Positions 1 through 5,985 of a DNA stretch of 6,392 nt are shown piece by piece. Made by a program: the position numbers and the translations under genes. The notes beneath the pieces are model-generated. The model did no database searches, was not told the DNA's origin, and was given only the letters and a program-made list of their open reading frames with translations. Every line of letters begins with the position of its first letter. Positions within the stretch are counted from its first letter, which is position 1. The stretch is from Oscillospiraceae bacterium. GTDB lineage: Bacteria > Bacillota > Clostridia > Oscillospirales > Ruminococcaceae. The DNA lies in the NCBI GenBank assembly GCA_022792755.1, contig JAAWBP010000069.1, positions 1 to 6,392 of the forward strand. Direction: 5' to 3'.

Positions 1-905
1 CCGACCCGGCCGGCGATGCCTTAGCTTCTCCCCCAAAGCCGAACCGTTTTTGTGAATCCTGCGGCTCTCCACTAAGCGCGGAGGAAAAATTCTGTCCGCG
101 CTGCGGCCGCCCGACCGGAGTGCCGGCGACGCCTGCCCCGCAGACTGCTCCAAATAATGTCTCCACCCCTCCTCTCGCTCAGGGTGGTTTCTGCGCATTC
201 TGTCACGCCCCACTAGGGGCGGAGGAAAAGTTCTGCCCGCGCTGCGGCCGTCCGGCGGGGATGCCTGTCGGCGTGCCGTTTGTACCATCCAATCAAAAGC
301 CGAAAAAGAACAATAAAAAGGTCATCATCATTTCGGTTTCCATTGCAGCGGCTGTTCTGATCTTAGCCGCAGTTGCCGTTGCCGTCGGCGTGGTGATCGT
401 GGCGAACAATGCACGGGCTGCGGAAGAAGCGCGGATCGCCGCGATCGAGGAATATGTTGACGACGTAGAGCAATTCGGCTACCAGATATTGGACTCCTGC
501 GCCAAGCTTGAGGACATTGGAAATGAAATGCAGGATTGCTGGTACGACTATGTCTATAACCATCAAACCAAATACGCCAGTCCCAGAGAGGCAGTGGACG
601 ACGCTTATGATGCGCTGTCCTCGGATGTCGCAGATGTTAAAAGCGCCTACCCCGGCTTTAAAACCGATTACAATCTCTTGATGAATACTTTGCCGGATCA
701 GACAGATGACCTGATCGAGATTCAGGATGCAGTGGAAGACTTATACGAGGCTTACGACGATTTTTACGATTGTATTTTGAATCCTACTGGAAACTACAGC
801 GCCTTCTCCTCCAAATTTTCCGATACGGATGAGGCGTTCTTAGACAAATTCGAAAATCTGGAAGATCTGTTGAGCAGTTATAACGCAGATCAAAGCAACT
901 GGTAA
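1..905 (+). CDS. Zinc-ribbon, single-pass membrane protein with acidic outer domain (5' end missing)
   Basis: The reading frame is open from the left edge (first complete codon at 3) to TAA at 903-905, giving 300 visible residues, so the true start lies outside the window. A GTG at 120 could be mistaken for the start, but the frame upstream of it encodes a complete zinc ribbon. Visible order: zinc ribbon 1 with C17-x2-C20 and C31-x2-C34; a Pro/Ala/Thr-rich linker; zinc ribbon 2 with C64-x2-C67 and C78-x2-C81; a Lys/Asn-rich stretch near 99-106; one strongly hydrophobic helix at about 107-134; then about 165 acidic, mostly helical residues with three cysteines (166, 179, 257). The Lys-rich flank puts the ribbons in the cytoplasm and the acidic part outside. 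This layout (ribbon, membrane helix, outer domain) is common in Bacillota and recalls TcaA/YvbJ-type proteins, but I recognise no named outer domain. The role is unknown; sensing or envelope-linked signalling is only a guess. It is alone on its strand and ends at a shared terminator. Confidence 0.8.
   Translation, partial: DPAGDALASPPKPNRFCESCGSPLSAEEKFCPRCGRPTGVPATPAPQTAPNNVSTPPLAQGGFCAFCHAPLGAEEKFCPRCGRPAGMPVGVPFVPSNQKPKKNNKKVIIISVSIAAAVLILAAVAVAVGVVIVANNARAAEEARIAAIEEYVDDVEQFGYQILDSCAKLEDIGNEMQDCWYDYVYNHQTKYASPREAVDDAYDALSSDVADVKSAYPGFKTDYNLLMNTLPDQTDDLIEIQDAVEDLYEAYDDFYDCILNPTGNYSAFSSKFSDTDEAFLDKFENLEDLLSSYNADQSNW
48..260 (+). repeat. Tandem zinc-ribbon repeat inside the first gene
   Basis: Two 24-codon copies, 48-119 and 189-260, recur with a 141-base (47-codon) period. 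By hand count they match at 55 of 72 bases and 18 of 24 residues. The second halves (from CCACTA on) match at 43 of 51 bases and share the peptide AEEKFCPRCGRP unchanged. Copy 1 is a standard CxxCG...CxxCG ribbon; copy 2 has CxxCH in its first knuckle. The linker between them is Pro/Ala/Thr-rich. The high DNA identity suggests a fairly recent in-gene duplication, and more copies may lie left of the window. Confidence 0.85.
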
Positions 906-942
906 CTTGTATTTCAGCATCGATTTAGGCCGGATCAAAGTA

Positions 943-974
943 AAAAAGCGGCGGAGTTCACTCCGCCGCTTTTT
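943..974. terminator. Bidirectional rho-independent terminator between convergent genes
   Basis: A perfect 14-bp stem (943-956 with 961-974) closes a TTCA loop. The core is GC-rich (GCGGCGGAG with CTCCGCCGC) and is flanked by an A-run (942-947) on one side and a T-run (970-974) on the other, so it ends transcripts in both directions with a U-tract. It lies 37 bases after the stop of the zinc-ribbon gene and about 45 bases after the stop of the minus-strand methyltransferase gene. It is the only strong terminator in the window. Confidence 0.9.
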
Positions 975-1018
975 CGATGCACTGCCTGGACGCAGGCCCC
1001 GCTGCGGCCGCTTTTGCA

Positions 1019-2125
1019 TTAATAAAACATATAGTATTGGCAGCGGAGCATCCCGTTATACAGCTTCCTGCGTTTTTTTGCCTGCCTGCCGAAAAAACGT
1101 TCAAATTCTTCATCGGGGGAGATGACATAATACCGGCCGGGTGCTGTAAAGCGTTCGCCCATAGCGCGGTAAAGCTCCCTCGCCCCTTCGATTTCCAGCA
1201 TCCGTTCCCCGTAAGGCGGATTGGTGACAACGACCGCCTTCTCCCCCGGGAACTCAAAGGAGCGGATATCGGCAGTTTTCAGCCGGACGCGGGCCGAGAT
1301 TCCCGCCTTTTTGGCATTTGCCCGGGTGAGTTCCACCGCCTCTGCGCTGACATCCATTCCGTAGGCTGTAAAGGGTGCGTCCCGGCGGATCTGGTCAAAG
1401 GCGCGGGCGCGCTCCTGCTCAAACACCGCCGGAGGGAGGAATCCCCACTTTTCTACAGCGAAGCTCCGCTTTAACCCCGGCGCAATATTGAGGGCCTTGG
1501 TCGCCGCCTCGATCACAAACGTCCCTGAGCCACAGAAAGGGTCGCAGAAGCAGCTGTCCGGATAGATCCGGGCCAGGTCGAGCATCCCGGCGGCCAGCGT
1601 CTCCTTGATCGGCGCCTCGTTGGACTGCTGGCGGTAGCCGCGCTTGTGGAGCCCCGCCCCCGACGTATCCAGCATGATGGAGGCCGTATCCTTAAAAATC
1701 GAAAACTGAATTTGATGGATAGGGCCAGTCTCCTCAAACCAGGAAACGCGGTAAGCCCTTTTCAGCGACTCCACCGCCGCTTTTTTGATGATCTTCTGGC
1801 AGTCCGGCACACTTTTGAGGGCCGAGTTGAGGGAATACCCCTTGACGGGGAAGGCATCTGACGATCCGATAAAGGTCTCGAAGTCGAGCGCCTTCACCCC
1901 CTCGAATAACTCGTCGAAGGTGCGGGCGGGAAATTCCCCCAGCTTGATGAGAACCCGCTCCGCCGTCCGCAGGGAGAGATTGGCGCGGGCGATCATCTCC
2001 TCCCCGCCGTCAAAAGAAACCTTCCCGTCGTTCACCACGACATTTTCGCCACCCATCCGGCGGATTTCCCCAGCCAGGACGCTTTCCAGCCCGAACAGGC
2101 AAGGGCAGATCAAGGTGTAATTCAT
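1019..2125 (-). CDS. THUMP-domain class I SAM-dependent rRNA methyltransferase (RlmL N-terminal/YpsC-like)
   Basis: This 368-residue protein belongs to the COG0116 family, which methylates a guanine (N2) in 23S rRNA in E. coli RlmL. That enzyme is a two-domain fusion of about 700 residues, whereas Bacillota have a stand-alone form (YpsC) of about this length. Residues about 45-155 form the RNA-binding THUMP region. The Rossmann methyltransferase follows: SAM-binding motif I DPFCGSGT (195-202), the acidic ribose-binding residue in GMDVS (D258), TADIRSF (D286), and catalytic motif IV TNPPYGER (301-308). The C-terminal KRRKLYNGMLRCQYY segment is typical of the family. The ATG at 2125 is supported by the family-like beginning (YTLICPCLFGLESVLAGE); the ribosome site is weak (purine-rich AAGAAAGAAGAA, no clear GGAGG). 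It starts 24 bases after the fumarase alpha stop and is probably the last gene of that operon. The exact target base is not shown by sequence alone. Confidence 0.93.
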   Translation of the reverse strand: MNYTLICPCLFGLESVLAGEIRRMGGENVVVNDGKVSFDGGEEMIARANLSLRTAERVLIKLGEFPARTFDELFEGVKALDFETFIGSSDAFPVKGYSLNSALKSVPDCQKIIKKAAVESLKRAYRVSWFEETGPIHQIQFSIFKDTASIMLDTSGAGLHKRGYRQQSNEAPIKETLAAGMLDLARIYPDSCFCDPFCGSGTFVIEAATKALNIAPGLKRSFAVEKWGFLPPAVFEQERARAFDQIRRDAPFTAYGMDVSAEAVELTRANAKKAGISARVRLKTADIRSFEFPGEKAVVVTNPPYGERMLEIEGARELYRAMGERFTAPGRYYVISPDEEFERFFGRQAKKRRKLYNGMLRCQYYMFY

Positions 2126-2149
2126 TCGCGTTCTTCTTTCTTCATCTTG

Positions 2150-2992
2150 TTACAGGACGGCCGAACCGTGCCGGGTCACATGGCAGCCGATATTGACCGC
2201 GACCGGCAGCCCTGCGATATGGGTCGGATACTGCTCGATGTTGACGGCAAGGGCCGTCGTTTCGCCGCCGAACCCCTGCGGCCCGATGTCCAGCGCATTG
2301 ATCCCGGCGAGCATCTCCGCCTCCAGACCGGCGTAAAACGGGTCTGGGTTCCGGACGGCTGCATCCCGGCAGAGGGCTTTTTTGGAGAGATAGGCGCAGT
2401 ATTCGAAATCCCCGCCGATCCCCACGCCGACCACCATCGGCGGGCAGGGGTTCCCCCCCGCCAGCCGGGCAGCCTCGACGACAAACGCCACAATCTCCTC
2501 TGGTTTCGCGGAGGGGGTGAACATCTTTGTCCTGCTCATATTTTCGCTCCCGAAGCCCTTGGGCGCGACGGTGACCTTCACCCGGTCGCCCGGCACGATC
2601 CGGGTGTGGATCACCGCCGGGGTGTTGTCCCCGGTGTTGACCCGGCGCAGCGGGTCTTTGACGATCGAGCAGCGGAGAAGCCCCTCCAGATACCCCTCCC
2701 GCACACCGCGGTTGATTGCATCCTCATAAGGCTCCCCCGTCAGGAGAACCTCCTGTCCCACCTCGATAAAGCAGACCGCCATCCCGGTGTCCTGGCAGAT
2801 GGGGATATCCAGCTCCTTCGCAGCCTCCAGATTCCGTTCAAGGTCGCCTAAGATGCCTGCCGCGAGCGGATTTCTCTCCGATTGGCGGCAGGCGGAAATC
2901 CGGGCAGCGAGGCTGGACGGAAGGATTTTATTCGCCGAGATACAGAGCTCTTTGACTGTTTCAGCAAGAAGGGCCGTGGAAACCTCCCTCAT
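2150..2992 (-). CDS. Class I (iron-sulfur) fumarate/tartrate dehydratase alpha subunit, orphan
   Basis: This 280-residue protein is the full usual length of the alpha chain of two-subunit class I fumarases and L-tartrate dehydratases (TtdA-like; N-terminal half of FumA), cytosolic hydro-lyases that interconvert malate and fumarate or act on related hydroxy-acids. Three cysteines match the [4Fe-4S] ligands by context: C66 in PICQDTG, C183 in NPCPP, and C270 in NIGCHVTRH. PKGFGSEN (144-151) and GPQGFGGETTALAV (237-250) are also hallmark motifs. The ATG at 2992 overlaps the amidohydrolase stop as ATGA and has a ribosome site AAGAAGG 7 bases upstream, suggesting coupled translation. What is odd is that the beta subunit (about 185 residues), which completes the active site and normally follows directly, is absent; an RNA methyltransferase follows instead. 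The family assignment is very secure; fumarate versus tartrate or another substrate cannot be decided here. Confidence 0.95.
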   Translation of the reverse strand: MREVSTALLAETVKELCISANKILPSSLAARISACRQSERNPLAAGILGDLERNLEAAKELDIPICQDTGMAVCFIEVGQEVLLTGEPYEDAINRGVREGYLEGLLRCSIVKDPLRRVNTGDNTPAVIHTRIVPGDRVKVTVAPKGFGSENMSRTKMFTPSAKPEEIVAFVVEAARLAGGNPCPPMVVGVGIGGDFEYCAYLSKKALCRDAAVRNPDPFYAGLEAEMLAGINALDIGPQGFGGETTALAVNIEQYPTHIAGLPVAVNIGCHVTRHGSAVL

Positions 2993-4146
2993 TCCGACAC
3001 CTTCTTTCCGTTGATCAAGACCAGCTTCGGCCGGGCGCAGACCCCCAGCGGGTCAGAGTCGAAAAGGAGGAGATCCGCCTGCTTACCCGGCTTCAGCGAA
3101 CCGATCCGGTCATCCAGCCGGAAAAGCCGGGCGGGGACGATGGTAATCGCCTCCAGCGCATGGCGATAAGGGAGACCCTCCGCTTCGGCAATCGCGGCGC
3201 AGAGGGGCAGGTACTGGATCGGCGTCACGGGGTGGTCGGTGCAGATAGCGTTTTCAACGCCGGCCTCCCACAAAATTGCCGGATTTTTGGGATCGAGCCC
3301 CGAGAGCTCTGGCTTCGAACGGTCGCAGAGGAAGGGGCCGGTGATCACCTTCGCCCCCTCCTCCCGCAAAAATGAGGCGATCCGGTGCCCTTCGGTACAG
3401 TGGACAAGGATATAGTCGAGGTCAAACTCCTTCGCAATCCGAATGGCAGTAAAGATATCGTCCGCCCGATGCGCGTGGAAAACCGCCTTCATCTCCCTGC
3501 TTAGAACGGGGAGCAGGGCCTCGCATTTGATATCGTACTCCGGCTCGTCGTAATCCTCGCTGTTCTGCTCGGCAAGGCGCTTGTCGTTCAGGTACCGCTG
3601 CGCCTTCGCAAGCTGCTCCCGGATCAAAGCCGCGGTCGCCATCCGGGTGACGGGCGACTGGTTTTTTCCGTGGTAGACGCTTTTCGGGTTTTCGCCCAGC
3701 GCAAACTTCATCCCCACCGCACCGTCCAGCAGCATGTCGTCGATCCGGCTGCCGCTGGTTTTAACCGCGCACCAAACCCCCGCGATGGGGTTTGCGCTCC
3801 CCGGCCCGGTGAGCACGGTGGTGATGCCCGCGGCGGCGGCCTCGCGGAAACACTTGTCCAGGGGGTTGACCGCGTCAATGGCACGGAGCTGGGGCGTCAC
3901 CGGCTCGGTGTCCTCATTGCCGTCGTCCCCCTCGAAGCCGAGGGAATCCTCCCACATCCCCAGGTGGCTGTGCGCGTCAATAAGCCCCGGCAAAACCAAG
4001 CCGCCGCAGGCGTCAACCGCCTCCGGATCCTCGGGGCAGTCCTCCATATCGCCGAGGGAGTCGATCAAGCCGTCCTGAATCCGGATAAAGCCGTTTTCAT
4101 AGTCCTTCTCTTCCATGGTCAATATCTTAGCGTTTCGAATTACCAT
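2989..4146 (-). CDS. Metal-dependent amidohydrolase, imidazolonepropionase-like
   Basis: This 385-residue cytosolic hydrolase belongs to the amidohydrolase superfamily (Amidohydro_1, COG1228-like). The N-terminal small beta domain (1-50) leads into the metal-binding HxH of DAHSHLG (H59, H61). Further metal/active-site candidates follow in the expected order: K147 in GMKFALGENP (carboxylated-lysine candidate), H224/H226 in FHAHRAD, H249 in LVHC, and the catalytic aspartate D304 in CTDHP. The C-terminus returns to the small domain with the typical GSLKPGKQADLLLFD (349-363). Such enzymes cleave amide or ring C-N bonds (imidazolonepropionase, dipeptidases, deaminases). The substrate cannot be read from the sequence, and an acidic insert at about 71-82 is not part of the core motifs. 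The start ATG at 4146 has AGAGGA 10 bases upstream. It is the first gene after the promoter at 4220-4248 and overlaps fumarase alpha by 4 bases. A metabolic link to the fumarase subunit is only inferred. Confidence 0.88.
   Translation of the reverse strand: MVIRNAKILTMEEKDYENGFIRIQDGLIDSLGDMEDCPEDPEAVDACGGLVLPGLIDAHSHLGMWEDSLGFEGDDGNEDTEPVTPQLRAIDAVNPLDKCFREAAAAGITTVLTGPGSANPIAGVWCAVKTSGSRIDDMLLDGAVGMKFALGENPKSVYHGKNQSPVTRMATAALIREQLAKAQRYLNDKRLAEQNSEDYDEPEYDIKCEALLPVLSREMKAVFHAHRADDIFTAIRIAKEFDLDYILVHCTEGHRIASFLREEGAKVITGPFLCDRSKPELSGLDPKNPAILWEAGVENAICTDHPVTPIQYLPLCAAIAEAEGLPYRHALEAITIVPARLFRLDDRIGSLKPGKQADLLLFDSDPLGVCARPKLVLINGKKVSE
3000..3006 (-). promoter_or_regulatory. Ribosome binding site of the fumarase alpha gene
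   Basis: AAGAAGG on the minus strand sits 7 bases before the ATG at 2992 and inside the 3' end of the amidohydrolase gene. Together with the ATGA stop/start overlap (2989-2992), it fixes the start of the alpha subunit and argues for translational coupling of the two genes. Confidence 0.75.
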
Positions 4147-4189
4147 TTCGTTCCATTCCTCTTTTCGGGCAGTCTGTCTGCATCGGCAA

Positions 4190-4206
4190 ACGGCGTATTC
4201 CGCCGT
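4190..4206 (-). other. Small hairpin in the operon leader
   Basis: A 6-bp perfect stem (4190-4195 with 4201-4206, ACGGCG/CGCCGT) with a 5-base loop lies just inside the predicted 5' end of the amidohydrolase transcript. It lacks a T-run, so it is not a terminator. It could stabilise the 5' end or simply reflect local GC richness. Confidence 0.3.
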
Positions 4207-4219
4207 GCATTACACCTTT

Positions 4220-4248
4220 ATTAAAACATATCCGCCGCCAAATTACAA
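4220..4248 (-). promoter_or_regulatory. Sigma-A-type promoter with extended -10 for the amidohydrolase operon
   Basis: On the minus strand, -35 TTGTAA (4248-4243), a 17-base spacer, and -10 TTTAAT (4225-4220) preceded by TGT, i.e. an extended -10 (TGn). The predicted start near 4213 leaves a leader of about 65 bases before the ATG at 4146. The promoter lies in the 145-base gap, the largest on the minus strand, which fits an operon start. The leader also holds the small hairpin at 4190-4206. Confidence 0.7.
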
Positions 4249-4263
4249 GAAAATGGGGGCGGA
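4231..4263. repeat. Imperfect inverted repeat spanning the -35 box: candidate operator or weak terminator
   Basis: Arms TCCGCCGCC (4231-4239) and GGGGGCGGA (4255-4263) are complementary at 8 of 9 positions and flank a 15-base AT-rich centre that contains the -35 box. Two readings are possible: a repressor site overlapping the promoter, or a weak hairpin terminator for the upstream gamma-glutamyltransferase-family gene, since the 3' arm is followed on the minus strand by TATGTTTTAAT. The mismatch, long loop and interrupted T-run make the terminator reading weaker. Confidence 0.35.
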
Positions 4264-4291
4264 ATTTATGTTATTTGGAGCGGCGCTCCCC

Positions 4292-5914
4292 TCACCAGAC
4301 GGCGGCCATTCCGTCCGCCCGCGGCTCAGTTGCACCCAGGTAAACGCCGTTGTCCTGCCGCAGGATCATCTGCCCCCTGCCGAAGGAAAGGGAATCGGCA
4401 GCGATCGTGAGGGCATGCCCGCGGCGGCGCAGGTCGGCGGCAATCCATTGCGGGAACGACGGCTCGACTTCGACCGAATTCCCGCCAGTCCACTGCCAGC
4501 GCGGGGCGTCCAGAGCCGCCTGGGGATTCATGTGAAAATCGATCAGATTGGTCACAGCCTGAACCTGCCCCTGCGGCTGCATGAAAGCGCCCATCACACC
4601 GAAAGGGCCGACCGCTTGGCCATCTTTTGTGAGGAACCCCGGAATGATGGTGTGATAAGGCCGTTTTCCCGGCGCGATGCAATTGTCCGAACTGGGGTCG
4701 AGCGAAAAGTTTGCGCCCCTGTTGTGCAGGGCGATCCCGGTTCCGGGCACGACCAGCCCAGAGCCGAAACCATTGTAGTTGCTTTGGATGTAAGAAACCA
4801 TGTTCCCCTCCCGGTCGGCGGTACAAAGATAGACCGTTCCACCGCAGTGAGGATCGCCGTGTTCCGGCAGACGGGCGCTCTCCCCGATCAGCCGTCGGCG
4901 GCTGTCCGCATATTCCTTGGAAAGGAGCCTTTCCGTCTCCACCCGCATCCAGGCCGGATCGGCGATATAGTGCAGCCCGTCCGCAAAGGCGAGCTTCATG
5001 GCCTCGATCTGCCTGTGGATGGTATCGGGGCAATCGCGGGCGCCGAATGAAAACCCTTCTAACAGGTTGAGCGCCATCAGCACGACGATGCCGTGCCCGT
5101 TCGGCGGGATTTCCCAGACGTCATACCCCCGGTAGCGGACTGTAACCGGCTCCACCCACTCCGGGGCGTATTGTTCGAGGTCTTCCTTCCGCAGAAAGCC
5201 GCCCCCCGCCTTTGAAAAGGCGTCAATCATTTCAGCGAGCGCGCCCTGGTAAAAGGAAGCGCAGTTGGTTGCCGCCAATTCCCGCAGCGTCTCCGCATGG
5301 GCGGGAGAACGCCAGATTTCGCCGGCCTTCGGCGGCGCGCCCTCCGGGGCAAAGACTTCGAACCAGCGGCGGTAAAGCGCCCCATCTTCTTCGTCGGACG
5401 CCTTCATAAAGCGGCGGAACTCCTCTTCCCAGAGTTCGGAAACCGTGGGAGAGATAGGATAGCCTTCCTCGGCATACTGGATTGCCGGTGAAAGCAATTC
5501 TTTAAAAGGGAGCGCGCCAAACCGCTCGGAAAGGGACGCCCAAGCCGCCGGGATTCCCGGCACCGTGACGGGGATCCACCCCTGCTTCGGCATTGCGGAA
5601 TACCCCTTTTCCCGGATTTTTTCCGCCTCCGCCAACGCAGGGGCCGGGCCGCTGGAGTTGAGGCCGTACAGCCTGCCCTGGTACCACACCTGGGCAAAGG
5701 CATCCCCTCCGATTCCGTTGGAAACAGGCTCGGTCACCGTCAGGCAGGCCGCAGCGGCGATAGCAGCGTCAACCGCATTGCCGCCCTGCTTCAGGATTTC
5801 GAGCCCAGCCTGCGCAGCAAGCGGCTGGGAAGCGCAGACCATCCCCTTCCTGCCGTACACGAGGCTTCTCCGGGAGGGATAAGGATAACTCAAAGGGTCA
5901 AATGAAGGGATCAT
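4292..5914 (-). CDS. Gamma-glutamyltransferase-family Ntn hydrolase (YwrD-like)
   Basis: This 540-residue protein covers the whole GGT fold (PF01019), an N-terminal-nucleophile hydrolase that cuts itself into large and small subunits. GMVCASQPLAAQAGLEIL, GGNAVDAAIAAAACLTVTEP and SNGIGGDAF (about 24-73) open the large subunit. The self-cleavage and nucleophile threonine is T360 in CGGTVYLCTADREGN, followed by SNYNGFGSGLVVPGTGIAL (378-396) and APGKRPYHTIIPGF (414-427). No signal peptide is visible, so it should act in the cytoplasm, unlike exported classical GGTs. Residues that bind the gamma-glutamyl group in E. coli GGT appear replaced (see findings), which fits the YwrD-like branch rather than true glutathione hydrolases. 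The start at 5914 rests on family-like sequence from residue 5 (FDPLSYPYPSRR) and in-frame stops just upstream; no good ribosome site is seen. A GC-rich palindrome (4277-4289) lies just after the stop but has no T-run. Its substrate is unknown. Confidence 0.92.
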   Translation of the reverse strand: MIPSFDPLSYPYPSRRSLVYGRKGMVCASQPLAAQAGLEILKQGGNAVDAAIAAAACLTVTEPVSNGIGGDAFAQVWYQGRLYGLNSSGPAPALAEAEKIREKGYSAMPKQGWIPVTVPGIPAAWASLSERFGALPFKELLSPAIQYAEEGYPISPTVSELWEEEFRRFMKASDEEDGALYRRWFEVFAPEGAPPKAGEIWRSPAHAETLRELAATNCASFYQGALAEMIDAFSKAGGGFLRKEDLEQYAPEWVEPVTVRYRGYDVWEIPPNGHGIVVLMALNLLEGFSFGARDCPDTIHRQIEAMKLAFADGLHYIADPAWMRVETERLLSKEYADSRRRLIGESARLPEHGDPHCGGTVYLCTADREGNMVSYIQSNYNGFGSGLVVPGTGIALHNRGANFSLDPSSDNCIAPGKRPYHTIIPGFLTKDGQAVGPFGVMGAFMQPQGQVQAVTNLIDFHMNPQAALDAPRWQWTGGNSVEVEPSFPQWIAADLRRRGHALTIAADSLSFGRGQMILRQDNGVYLGATEPRADGMAAVW

Positions 5915-5985
5915 TGTTCATCAACACGATCCGGCAGCCCCGCTCAAAACTGAACGCAGCCGCCCGGTACCGTTCCTTTCTTATT

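Noticed and set aside
120..122. GTG at 120 as the start of the zinc-ribbon gene
   Set aside because: The same frame upstream is open to the edge and encodes a complete, near-identical zinc ribbon, so the gene begins outside the window.
991..1006. Second hairpin (CGCAG/CTGCG) between the terminator and the methyltransferase stop
   Set aside because: A 5-bp stem with a GC-rich loop and no adjacent T-run on the minus strand. Likely incidental in GC-rich sequence.
977..1474. + strand open frame (165 codons) opposite the methyltransferase
   Set aside because: It lies antisense to methyltransferase motif IV and the conserved C-terminus, and starts within the terminator flank. No independent coding evidence.
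2122..2145. Seven-codon minus-strand ORF (MKKEERE) whose TGA overlaps the methyltransferase ATG as ATGA
   Set aside because: It looks like a coupling mini-ORF, but there is no ribosome site before it and the stretch is a purine-rich leader where such a frame arises easily.
2147..2851. + strand open frame (234 codons) opposite the fumarase alpha gene
   Set aside because: A codon-bias shadow: the opposite strand carries all hallmark fumarase motifs, and this frame shows none.
3670..4224. + strand open frame (184 codons) opposite the amidohydrolase
   Set aside because: No family-like sequence. It runs through the predicted promoter and is explained by the GC-rich antisense gene.
4277..4289. 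GC-rich palindrome GGAGCGGCGCTCC just after the GGT-family stop, as a terminator
   Set aside because: Only 5-6 bp of stem with a 1-3 base loop and no T-run on the minus strand, so it is not a convincing rho-independent terminator.
4115..5050. Long + strand open frame (311 codons) opposite the GGT-family and amidohydrolase genes
   Set aside because: Its peptide is Arg/Pro/His-rich with no recognisable motif. It is the mirror of GC-rich coding sequence whose minus-strand products are clear family members.
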